From positions 1 to 16,125 of the forward strand of contig JAADHL010000014.1 in assembly GCA_013151875.1 (NCBI GenBank): a DNA stretch of 16,125 nt, written 5' to 3'. Below the pieces are notes generated by a model. That model saw only the letters and a program-made list of their open reading frames with translations, was not told the origin of the DNA and did no database searches. Positions 1 through 6,900 of the stretch are shown here, piece after piece. Source of the DNA: Deltaproteobacteria bacterium. GTDB taxonomy: Bacteria > Myxococcota_A > UBA9042 > DTJE01. Numbering within the stretch: the first letter of the stretch is position 1; the number at the start of each line of letters is the position of its first letter. The position numbers and the translations under genes were made by a program.

Positions 1-1619
1 ACATTCGGGTCCGGGGCGTCCTGGGCCGCGAGGAACTGGCCCACCAGGACCGGCTTTGTGGCGTGGATCTCGAAATTGTTTTTGGACTCGAAATCCACGT
101 ATTCGCCGCGATTCAGGACCGGGGGATTAATCTGGATCGGAAAGGTGGTTAACTTGGTGCCGTTCTCAGCCGCCATTATGCGCCACACGTCCTCTTCCTT
201 GCCCCTGGGATACGAGTGAGTGGCGATGTACTCGGTGCCCCAGGTCTCGATGGGGAACATCTGCATTTCGAGGTGATCCGCGCAGCAGGTATTGTACTTC
301 ATGCAATCGTCATTGCCCTTGCAAGGGACCTCCTGTGGGGGCGTCAGGTTCTGATAGGGCCATTCGCACAGGCACTCCACGTCCGGGTCCTTGCACGTGA
401 GCCACGGCAGCTCGTAGATATAGTACCCACAGTCGCCGTCCGGACAGCAATGGTTGGTATTTGGCGCGTTCGACGCCTCGCTGCCGCCGAACACGGCAAC
501 CGGGTGATTGGCCAGAACCACCGACCCACTGAGGTCCGCGCCGTAGGCGTTTGTCTCGATGTTCAGGACATCATACTGTTTCAGGATGCGCACCATGCTG
601 TCGCCTGGTTCCATGTGCTCGATTCCGTTGTCGGACAGGGTGGGGGCCGTCACGGTCAAGGATACCTGGGTCTCGCCCGGGTAGGTGGCGATCACGGTCA
701 GGTAGCCTTTCAGCTCCTGAAATGTCTGTTCGCGTGTCATCACGATGTACTGTTTTCCCAGGACATGGGAAGGCAACAGGATAGAGGCATCGTTGCTGAA
801 CACCTTTTCGTTTTCCAGGGGGTTGAACTGGTAGGCGGTAATGGGGATTGACGACACCACCTTATAGGCCAGGGGCGCCTGAACCGTACTGTCTACGTTG
901 CGTTTCGGCAGGTTGAAGATCCGCAGCCCCATTGGGGGAATGGGGTCGGTCGGCAGCTGTTCGCCCATGCTGTCCATGACGACTTCCTTTTCCTTGTCCT
1001 CGCCCATGTCCCACTTGAATATCTGCACCTTGGCCGGGTATTTTTGGCTGGTGTTCGAAACCACGATCGAATACTGGGCGTCCGTGGCGTTATAAAAGCC
1101 CGATCTGCCCCCGGGTACGAAGGCGTTGTCCAGGTCGGCGCCCCAGTACTCGCACCCGATGTATGAATGCAGCTTTTTGTTGATCTCGCACAGCTTTACG
1201 CAGCTCCCCAGAATGCACACCTGCCCGGTCTGGGCGCCGTTGCAGTTCTGGGCCTCGACGTATTCGGCCCCGGTTTCGTCGCACCTCAGCACGACGTCGT
1301 CGTCCTTGCACTTCTTTGCGCCGGGCTTGCAGGCAGTGCATCCCACGTCGTCGGACAGGCAGATGCTGTCCTCGCCGCACAGGGCGACCTCGAACCCGGT
1401 CCCATCCGCGTTGCATATCACCTGGCCCAGGTTGTCGTCCGAACACGATTTGAAAGTGCCGGGAACGCACACCGCGAACTCACCTTTACCAAGGTCGTCA
1501 TGCATTTCCACGTCCGGCTGTAGCGCGTCCTGATATTGAGCGTCCTGGGGATCTTTCGTGGATTTGCCGCACGCCAGGGACATGGGCAACAAAAGCAGAA
1601 GCGTGGGCAGGATCTTCAT
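1..1619 (-). CDS. Cys-rich lipoprotein with IgGFc-binding-type domain (3' end cut by window)
   Basis: The frame is open from the ATG at 1619 to the left edge: 539 codons with no stop, so the C-terminus lies outside. Residues 1-16 form a hydrophobic signal segment ending in SLAC, so Cys17 is a probable, slightly atypical lipidation site. A short acidic linker follows. Residues 51-156 hold 14 cysteines spaced like small disulfide-bonded extracellular modules. From about residue 225 to the edge the protein resembles the IgGFc-binding N-terminal family of secreted bacterial proteins, including a segment reading PVAVFGGSEA and, near residues 442-470, a Cys-Cys-x-Asp-His-Leu motif followed by a Pro and a Trp-Gly-x-x-Tyr motif. 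GAGG lies 6 bases before the ATG and a good promoter lies upstream. The likely role is a surface-exposed adhesive or binding lipoprotein; the ligand is unknown. The family call comes from motif recall, not a search. Confidence 0.8.
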   Translation of the reverse strand, partial: MKILPTLLLLLPMSLACGKSTKDPQDAQYQDALQPDVEMHDDLGKGEFAVCVPGTFKSCSDDNLGQVICNADGTGFEVALCGEDSICLSDDVGCTACKPGAKKCKDDDVVLRCDETGAEYVEAQNCNGAQTGQVCILGSCVKLCEINKKLHSYIGCEYWGADLDNAFVPGGRSGFYNATDAQYSIVVSNTSQKYPAKVQIFKWDMGEDKEKEVVMDSMGEQLPTDPIPPMGLRIFNLPKRNVDSTVQAPLAYKVVSSIPITAYQFNPLENEKVFSNDASILLPSHVLGKQYIVMTREQTFQELKGYLTVIATYPGETQVSLTVTAPTLSDNGIEHMEPGDSMVRILKQYDVLNIETNAYGADLSGSVVLANHPVAVFGGSEASNAPNTNHCCPDGDCGYYIYELPWLTCKDPDVECLCEWPYQNLTPPQEVPCKGNDDCMKYNTCCADHLEMQMFPIETWGTEYIATHSYPRGKEEDVWRIMAAENGTKLTTFPIQINPPVLNRGEYVDFESKNNFEIHATKPVLVGQFLAAQDAPDPN

Positions 1620-1649
1620 TGACGGCCTCGGATTCGTCGTGACCAGACG

Positions 1650-1677
1650 ATTATCCTTGATCCATGCGATATTTCAA
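1650..1677 (-). promoter_or_regulatory. sigma70-type promoter of the IgGFc-type lipoprotein gene
   Basis: Read on the minus strand there is TTGAAA at 1677-1672, a 16-base spacer, and GATAAT at 1655-1650. Both hexamers match the consensus at 5 of 6 positions. It would start transcription near 1643, giving a leader of about 24 bases that contains the GAGG ribosome-binding site. It shows that this lipoprotein gene can be transcribed separately from the beta-barrel gene 115 bases upstream. Confidence 0.6.
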
Positions 1678-1734
1678 AACGGTTGCGAAGAAAGGGGCCA
1701 TATTTTCGGCCGGAACCGACGATGAAGATGCCTG

Positions 1735-2388
1735 TCAGAAGTAGTAGGTGAAACCGATATTTCCGAACAGGCTGCCCGATCCGATATGGACGCCGACCTT
1801 GTCGTTTTCCCCGGCGGCCTCGCCCGTGGCCGACGGATTTCCTTGGTAACTGATCACATTGCCCTGGGCATCGGTTATCGTGTTGCCCTTGCTGTCGGTC
1901 TTTGGGCGGGCATCGCCCAGGGCGGTCCCTGCCTGTGGAATGATTGCGATGGCGATGCCTACGGAAATGTGAAAAGAAAAATGGTCGGTGACAAAGACCT
2001 CGGCGGTCAGCGGCACCTCCACGTTTACCTGGATTACGCTGTCGCCCCCGGTTGAAGCTGCATTGCGGTAGCCCAGGTCGGCCATCACGCCGATACCCAG
2101 GTTGGCGGCCTCGGAACGCGCGAAGTTGTAGATCATGCCCAGGGCGAAATTGACCCCTGTTTTCGTGCCGCCCGACCTAGGCACCACGAAATCAATGCCC
2201 AGGATGCCGCGGATCGCGAAATCGCCGATCCAGTACTTGGCCGAGATGCCCGAAACGCCGGCCAGGGTCTGGTCGAAACCCAGCCCGAACTTGCCGTTCA
2301 TGTCGCGTGCGGATGCGGGCATGCTCACGACCACGGCCGTGGACATGACCGCGATGAAGACCGCCGTCCTACGGATGCGCCGTTCCAT
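1735..2388 (-). CDS. outer-membrane beta-barrel protein, 217 residues
   Basis: A signal peptide is visible (basic MERRIRR, hydrophobic core, cleavage probably after PASA near residue 27). The mature part alternates hydrophobic and polar residues with many Gly and aromatics, and it ends FGNIGFTYYF. A C-terminal Phe after alternating aromatics is the usual outer-membrane assembly signal. Its ~190 mature residues fit a small 8-10-strand barrel. An acidic, Gly-rich stretch near residues 160-195 (rich in Asp, Asn and Gly) is probably a long surface loop. GGAGG sits 6 bases before the ATG. It starts 18 bases after the stop of the next barrel gene, so the two are almost certainly co-transcribed. The substrate or function is not recognisable; it could be structural, a channel or a receptor. 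Confidence 0.75.
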   Translation of the reverse strand: MERRIRRTAVFIAVMSTAVVVSMPASARDMNGKFGLGFDQTLAGVSGISAKYWIGDFAIRGILGIDFVVPRSGGTKTGVNFALGMIYNFARSEAANLGIGVMADLGYRNAASTGGDSVIQVNVEVPLTAEVFVTDHFSFHISVGIAIAIIPQAGTALGDARPKTDSKGNTITDAQGNVISYQGNPSATGEAAGENDKVGVHIGSGSLFGNIGFTYYF

Positions 2389-2406
2389 GAAACACCTCCG
2401 CCTACC

Positions 2407-3291
2407 TCAGAAACGAAAGGCCGACGTGATGGTCAGATTCCTGTTGTCGATCCCATGGCCGTTCAGGTCCTGGAACGTGAAAGACAGCCCGATATCCAGG
2501 GAAGGGATCACGGTGTAGCCGAGCCATACGCTTGCCGGAAGAAACATGTCGGTGCCCCTGGACTTGAGGCCCTGGGCCAGAAACAGCACGCCGTCCTTGA
2601 GCCCCCCAGCGTTGGTGTAGCCCTGGACCGGCTTGCCCACGCCCACGGACACGTCGAGGAACAGCTCGGGGGTGATGTTGAAGGTCAGGCCCAGGTCGGC
2701 GAAGACCGTGATCTGGGGCGACGAATCGACCCCATAGTAGCCCGTCTTGGCGAAACCCACCCAGACATCAGGTCGGGCATGGATGGCCATGACGCCCGGT
2801 ACGATGGGGTATTTGAACGGGGCGCTGAGCAGGATCGAGCCGCGATGCACGACCAGCCGGCCCATTTCACCCGCTTTGGACGGGAGTTGGAGTCCGACCT
2901 CCACCCCCAGGTTTTCCAGAAAGGCCCACTTGGCAAAGACGTACACGCTGCCGAGGATATCCAGGCCATGGCCGCGGTCCCACCACAGCATTTCAAGGGC
3001 AGCGCCTATCTCGAACCGGTCCGAAACCCCGTAGGAAATGGACACGCCGTCGTACCGGTCGCTGAGGTACCCAGAGGCGAGGGCAACGTGATCGCCGGCG
3101 GCCCCCTTGTCCAGGCCGACTACCAGGTCCATGCCGAACTCGGCGTGGCCCTTTTTGAGGGTGATGGGGCGGTCCACCATCGGCACGGTCTTGTCGAACG
3201 TGGTCCTTTGCGCCAGGGCGCCGGCAGAGCTGAACAGCAGCGCAAGCCCGACGGTACAGGCAACAGCGCCGACGGTTGGGACCTTCATCAT
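2407..3291 (-). CDS. outer-membrane beta-barrel (porin/transporter-like) protein
   Basis: The protein has a clear signal peptide (MMKVPTVGAVACTVGLALLF..., cleavage probably after GALA) and then about 270 residues of amphipathic beta-strands with Gly-rich turns, ending TSAFRF with a C-terminal Phe. It resembles poorly characterised barrels often labelled 'transporter'; no substrate can be assigned. The frame opens further upstream to a GTG at 3315, but that codon coincides with the predicted transcription start of the promoter at 3350-3322 and has no ribosome-binding site. The ATG at 3291 has AAGGG 11 bases before it and puts the signal peptide at the N-terminus, so it is preferred; the adjacent ATG at 3288 is also possible. 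It is the first gene of a two-gene barrel operon. Confidence 0.75.
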   Translation of the reverse strand: MMKVPTVGAVACTVGLALLFSSAGALAQRTTFDKTVPMVDRPITLKKGHAEFGMDLVVGLDKGAAGDHVALASGYLSDRYDGVSISYGVSDRFEIGAALEMLWWDRGHGLDILGSVYVFAKWAFLENLGVEVGLQLPSKAGEMGRLVVHRGSILLSAPFKYPIVPGVMAIHARPDVWVGFAKTGYYGVDSSPQITVFADLGLTFNITPELFLDVSVGVGKPVQGYTNAGGLKDGVLFLAQGLKSRGTDMFLPASVWLGYTVIPSLDIGLSFTFQDLNGHGIDNRNLTITSAFRF

Positions 3292-3321
3292 CTGAGGGGC
3301 TGCCCTTGATTCCACCGGCGC

Positions 3322-3350
3322 ATGATATGAGAGAGGGTGGGCGGTGTCAA
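3322..3350 (-). promoter_or_regulatory. strong sigma70-type promoter of the beta-barrel operon
   Basis: Minus-strand reading gives TTGACA (3350-3345, perfect), a 17-base spacer, and TATCAT (3327-3322, 5 of 6 to consensus). Predicted transcription starts near 3315, leaving a leader of about 24 bases before the ATG at 3291. A direct repeat abuts and overlaps the -35 hexamer (see the repeat at 3350-3376), so the promoter may be regulated. Confidence 0.7.
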
Positions 3351-3376
3351 AACCGGCTTCAACAAACCGGCTTCAA
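3350..3376. repeat. two direct 13-bp repeats abutting a -35 box
   Basis: AAACCGGCTTCAA occurs at 3350-3362 and again at 3364-3376, a 14-base period. The left copy shares its first base with the TTGACA -35 box of the beta-barrel promoter. Tandem sites in this position are typical of activator or repressor binding, but no regulator is known here; slipped duplication is the alternative. Confidence 0.6.
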
Positions 3377-3469
3377 TGATGGGCCGCGCCCGCTGCGTCT
3401 CCGGGCTCGGGTGAATACGGACAGGCGGGGACCTACGCCAACGCTCGCGAATCACAAAGGCTGCGGCTG

Positions 3470-5242
3470 TTACTTGACCAGATCGTCGATGGCTGGAGGC
3501 GCGATCAGGTAGGTGCCCCAACTGTACTTGACGAATCCGGCGATGGAGGTGAACACGTCGTTTGCGGCGGGCGTGTTCGCGCCATTGTCGTCGATGTCGA
3601 AGTTGTTCGAGACAAAGATATCGTTTGCGGAGTCCGTCTTTACCTTGAACCACCACGCGGGCTTGTTGCCTCCGGCCGCGTCCTGCACGGTCAGGGTGTC
3701 GGTAAGCTTGACGTACACGCCCTCCCACGGCTCGGACGCTGCCGATCCACCGCCGGCGAACACATCGGCGCCGACCTGGGCAGCAGCCGGAACCGCGCCG
3801 GTTCCGGTCTTGTCGATGGTAGTTGCATCGATCTCGCTGAAGCAGAAATGCTCGACGTAGTCGCCGTCGACCGTGACGATGTCGCCCGGGATCAGGTCCA
3901 GGGTCCAGTCCGACGGGAAGGTGGCCAGAATGCCTGTGTATTCACCCGCGGTTGCGACCTGATCGGACACATAGTAGCCGCGGATGCTGCCGGATACGAA
4001 CACCTTTGGCGACGTAACCACCACGTTCTTCAATTGAATACCTGTCTCGATCACCTCGCCGTTTTCCTCGACAGCGCACTTGGCGCTGGGGTCGGCCGAC
4101 TGGATTGAATAAACGGTCTTGACGGCAGGGTTGACGTCGGGTTCCACTTCCTCGCCCGGACCGAAATCGTACACTTCGGCGATGACGTCCTCGGACACGT
4201 TCGGCACGTCCTCAGCCGTTTCGGGTGTTGGTTCGGTTGTTTCCGGCACGTCCTCGGCCACGTTCGGCACATCCTCAACCGATTCGGGGGCAGGTTCGAT
4301 CGTTTCCGACACGGCCTCCGGGGGGGTGTCCGCCAGGCCGCCTTCAGGCACGAGGTCCGCGTCCCAACGAGGCAGCAGTTCGTAGTTGCCGAAGCTGTAG
4401 GTGATCACGCCGATGATGGCGTCGAACTTGTCTCCCAGGGTGCGCTGGTCGGTGTCCTTGTTCATGTAGTTCAGGTGGTAGTCGTTGGCCACAATCAAGC
4501 CGCCCGTGACCCTGAACATGCCGTGGTCCTTGCCGTCGCTGCCGTTGACCACGGCCTCGGTGACCTCGACGTTGTTGACCTGGACCAGGACGCCCTCCCA
4601 CTGTTCGGCCGTGGCCGGGTCCTGGCTGCCGACATCCGCTGGGTTGATGACCGCGGGGGCCGGAACCGCCGCGGTGCCCTTGTCCTGATGGCTCACGACC
4701 TCAAGTTCGGTGAAGCAGTAGTACTCTAGGTGATCCACCATCATGGAAAGCACCGTTCCGACCGGATAATTCGTGCCCTGGGCGCTGTCCACGGTCACTG
4801 CGACGCCCTTCCAGGGTTCAGCGACGGACAGGCCGGTCTCGGCGACGAAGTAGCCGTCCTTGGAACTGGACGCCTTGTAACGCGGGGCGGTCACGACCAC
4901 ATCCACCAACTGGAAGCCTTCCTCGTAGTTCTGGAACCCGTCCAGGCACTTGATGCTGTTGTCCGAGTTCTGAATCTCGGAAATGGTCGTCCCGTACTGA
5001 GGCGGATTGTCGCCCTTGGGCAGATCCGACTTGGGCAAATCCGACTTGGCCAGATCGGACTTGCCCTGATCCCAGGGGTTCCAGGGGAGGTCCGAAGGCA
5101 GTTCCAAGGACAAGGTTTCGGCGTCGAGCCCGGTCAGGTCCGTCCCCGAGTAGTCCACGCCGCCGTTGGTGGTCCTGTCGCCGCAGCCGACCGCCACCAG
5201 CAGTCCCAGGACGCACGTCAGAACACCTTTTAATGTTTTCAT
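3470..5242 (-). CDS. lipoprotein with two repeated OB-like domains and a Pro/Glu/Thr linker
   Basis: Residues 1-20 are a lipoprotein signal ending LLVAVGC, so Cys20 is the likely lipidated residue. A tether with KSDL-type 5-residue repeats (about 60-78) follows. Domain 1 (about 85-298) and domain 2 (about 376-590) are diverged copies. Both start with a Thr/Ser-Ile-Gln element, then a Gln-Leu-x-x-Val-Val-Val-Thr strand, Gly-Tyr-(Phe/Tyr)-Val, an acid-Tyr-x-x-(Tyr/His)-(Cys/Phe) segment, Trp-Glu-Gly-Val, and a final Tyr-Ser-(Phe/Trp)-Gly-x-Tyr. Each also holds two cysteines in matching places. This pattern recalls secreted OB-fold domains found beside extracellular nucleases and choice-of-anchor proteins, but no nuclease domain is present. 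The linker (about 299-372) carries two 21-residue repeats rich in Glu, Pro, Thr and Val. GGAG lies 8 bases before the ATG. Function is unknown; probably surface-exposed or periplasmic. Confidence 0.75.
   Translation of the reverse strand: MKTLKGVLTCVLGLLVAVGCGDRTTNGGVDYSGTDLTGLDAETLSLELPSDLPWNPWDQGKSDLAKSDLPKSDLPKGDNPPQYGTTISEIQNSDNSIKCLDGFQNYEEGFQLVDVVVTAPRYKASSSKDGYFVAETGLSVAEPWKGVAVTVDSAQGTNYPVGTVLSMMVDHLEYYCFTELEVVSHQDKGTAAVPAPAVINPADVGSQDPATAEQWEGVLVQVNNVEVTEAVVNGSDGKDHGMFRVTGGLIVANDYHLNYMNKDTDQRTLGDKFDAIIGVITYSFGNYELLPRWDADLVPEGGLADTPPEAVSETIEPAPESVEDVPNVAEDVPETTEPTPETAEDVPNVSEDVIAEVYDFGPGEEVEPDVNPAVKTVYSIQSADPSAKCAVEENGEVIETGIQLKNVVVTSPKVFVSGSIRGYYVSDQVATAGEYTGILATFPSDWTLDLIPGDIVTVDGDYVEHFCFSEIDATTIDKTGTGAVPAAAQVGADVFAGGGSAASEPWEGVYVKLTDTLTVQDAAGGNKPAWWFKVKTDSANDIFVSNNFDIDDNGANTPAANDVFTSIAGFVKYSWGTYLIAPPAIDDLVK
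4198..4319. repeat. 63-bp imperfect tandem repeat coding the lipoprotein linker
   Basis: CGTTCGGCAC recurs at 4198 and 4261, and the bases after it match with substitutions, a 63-base (21-codon) period. It encodes the Glu-Asp-Val-Pro-Asn-Val linker repeat between the two globular domains of the 590-residue lipoprotein. The unit number could vary between strains. Confidence 0.7.
5021..5065. repeat. three 15-bp tandem repeats in the lipoprotein tether
   Basis: Three consecutive 15-base units (5021, 5036, 5051), each close to CAGATCCGACTTGGG, encode Lys-Ser-Asp-Leu-(Pro/Ala) repeats just after the lipid anchor. In-frame units of this sort allow tether length to change without frameshift. Confidence 0.75.
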
Positions 5243-5271
5243 TTCCCTATCTCCGATGAAAAAACCGTTGG

Positions 5272-5300
5272 CTTTTAATAGCTTGAGTACCGGATGTCAA
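5272..5300 (-). promoter_or_regulatory. sigma70-type promoter of the two-domain lipoprotein gene
   Basis: Minus-strand reading gives TTGACA (5300-5295, perfect), a 17-base spacer and TAAAAG (5277-5272, 4 of 6). Predicted start is near 5265, giving a leader of about 23 bases that contains GGAG and AGGGA before the ATG at 5242. Confidence 0.6.
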
Positions 5301-5487
5301 CACCAAATGCCATTTCGGATGCAGATTGCGTCACCGTCGCGCGGCCGCAAGCAATCTGGCCGCGACCATGACAGGAGAAACACGCCAAATCCCCAATGCC
5401 ATCTGTAAATTTGGCCCCAAAAAAATTAACCTCGGTCAGGAGAAACAGTCAGGAGAAACACAGAAGAAACACGCCCGCAGATGCCGA
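5301..5487. other. intergenic stretch with short CAGGAGAAACA repeats; no clear terminator
   Basis: This stretch lies between the metal operon's last stop and the lipoprotein promoter. CAGGAGAAACA occurs at 5372, 5437 and 5450, and the variant CAGAAGAAACACGCC is at 5461; the copies at 5437 and 5450 are in tandem with a 13-base period. On the minus strand a run of seven T (from about 5425 down to 5419) follows, but I see no stable GC-rich stem before it, so I do not call a terminator. No coding frame is supported. Confidence 0.45.
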
Positions 5488-6894
5488 TCATGCCCGATGA
5501 TCGTCCCCCACCAGTTTTCGCCACTGCTTGAGGGCCTCGATATTGCCCTTTGTGTCGGGCGCGGACCATGGGTCGAAGGCGGTAGGGCCGTCCGGGTAGG
5601 CCTTGCGCAGGGCGCCGAGGATCTGGTCCCTGAACATGGGAGGCGTGTCCCCGTGTCCCATAAGGTTCACCAGCAACGGCGCCCCTTTGGCGTGGTCCAG
5701 GGCAAAGATCCTCTGCCCCAGCGCGACCAGGCTCTCATACCCCTTGGCGTTCTTGAACGCCGTCAGCAGCGAATCCTTGTCGTTTATGCCCTTCAGCAAG
5801 GCCGTCTTTCCCACTATGTCCAGGGGCTCCAGCTTTTTCAGCAGGGCGTCCGCGTCCGTGCCGGCCGCCTCTTTTCCGTGGTGGGAGCTGTTCCGGTGCT
5901 GGTGCATCCCCGGTTGGTCGTGGTGGTGGACGTGCATTCCCGAATGATGATGATTGTAGGGGCTGTCGCGAAGGTCGGGGTTCGCCGCGATCCAGTGTCC
6001 AAAGCCGTAGAAGGCAGCCGCGATCAAGGCGACCACGACGACACCGCCCATGACCCTGGCCAGGACCCGCATGGGGCGCTGCGCAACCACCACGTGGCGC
6101 ACCAGGACCACCGTTATCAGGACCGCGCCGTACAGTGAAACCACGGTCGGTCCGCTGGGCAGGTCACCGAAATAGCTCAACGACAGGCCGGCTACCGAAA
6201 CCAGGGTGCCGAAGCCCCAGCCGATTGCCAACTGGTAGACCAGACGATCCGTCAGCATGACCGCGATGATGGCCGGGACCACCAGGAACACGAAAACTAT
6301 CAGGATTCCCGCCACCTGGACCGAGTGGGTGATCACCAGGCCGAAAGACATATAAAACAGGAAGTCCCACAGCCTCACATTCACGCCGTCGCGGTACGCT
6401 TGTTCCGGGTTTTCCGAGATCTGGATGAACCGGTGGCGGAAGACATAGTGAAATGCGCCGACCAGGGCATAGACGATCCCGGCGTTCAGGACCTCGGACC
6501 CCTTCACCCACAGGATGGTGCCGGTCATGATCTCCTGGATGTGCTCGGCCCCGTGGGGCGCTCCGAAGACCACCAGGATGCCCACGGCCGCGGCCAGGGC
6601 GTATGTCAGCCCAATCACAGCCTCCTGGGGCACCTTGTCGTTGCGGACGCGGGTCAGGCTGAACACCGCCGCGCCCAGGAAGGTGAAGGCAAGTGAATAG
6701 AAGTACGCCCCCCTGGAGTGGGGATTGATCCCGAACAGAAAGGCCACTGTGGTCCCCAGCGCCGCGATCTGGGCCAGGGCCAGGTCCACGAAAATCACCC
6801 TGCGCCGGATCACGTGCAGACCCAGGTACGAGTGTATCCCCACCAGGATCATGCATTCCAGAAAAGGCAGGGTCATCAGGCTGAAAAAATCCAT
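5488..6894 (-). CDS. metal ABC transporter permease (ABC-3 family) with His-rich C-terminal extension
   Basis: Residues 1-270 match the ABC-3 (ZnuB/MntB/TroB) permease family: multiple hydrophobic helices, an early VFVDLALAQIAALG-like segment (residues ~33-47), and the typical VAGILIVFVFLVVPA segment (residues 194-208). Such permeases pass Zn2+ or Mn2+ across the inner membrane, using a cytoplasmic ATPase and a periplasmic binding protein. The usual family length is about 260-300 residues; this one has 468. A last hydrophobic helix at about 282-298 leads to a His-rich stretch (315-339, 11 His in 25 residues). A predicted helical region of ~125 residues (345-468) follows, resembling helical-repeat sequence without a family I recognise. 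The ATG lies 6 bases after the stop of the binding-protein gene. No ATPase gene is adjacent. Confidence 0.88.
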   Translation of the reverse strand: MDFFSLMTLPFLECMILVGIHSYLGLHVIRRRVIFVDLALAQIAALGTTVAFLFGINPHSRGAYFYSLAFTFLGAAVFSLTRVRNDKVPQEAVIGLTYALAAAVGILVVFGAPHGAEHIQEIMTGTILWVKGSEVLNAGIVYALVGAFHYVFRHRFIQISENPEQAYRDGVNVRLWDFLFYMSFGLVITHSVQVAGILIVFVFLVVPAIIAVMLTDRLVYQLAIGWGFGTLVSVAGLSLSYFGDLPSGPTVVSLYGAVLITVVLVRHVVVAQRPMRVLARVMGGVVVVALIAAAFYGFGHWIAANPDLRDSPYNHHHSGMHVHHHDQPGMHQHRNSSHHGKEAAGTDADALLKKLEPLDIVGKTALLKGINDKDSLLTAFKNAKGYESLVALGQRIFALDHAKGAPLLVNLMGHGDTPPMFRDQILGALRKAYPDGPTAFDPWSAPDTKGNIEALKQWRKLVGDDHRA

Positions 6895-6900
6895 GGCAGT

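Noticed and set aside
3388..3412. GCCCG/CGGGC hairpin as a terminator after the lipoprotein gene
   Set aside because: The stem is 5 bp with a 9-base loop and is followed by a GC-rich stretch with no T-run.
3288..3728. Minus-strand 146-codon frame between the lipoprotein and the beta-barrel gene
   Set aside because: It overlaps the lipoprotein's coding end in another frame, its ATG lies inside the -10 region of a good promoter, and it is very rich in Arg as shadow frames are.
5415..5430. Possible intrinsic terminator of the metal operon (run of T on the minus strand)
   Set aside because: No stable GC-rich stem precedes the run; the only pairing is a short TTTG/CAAA that includes the run itself.
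5326..6138. Plus-strand open frame of 270 codons
   Set aside because: It lies mostly opposite the well-supported permease gene, and its product shows no family pattern or ribosome-binding site.
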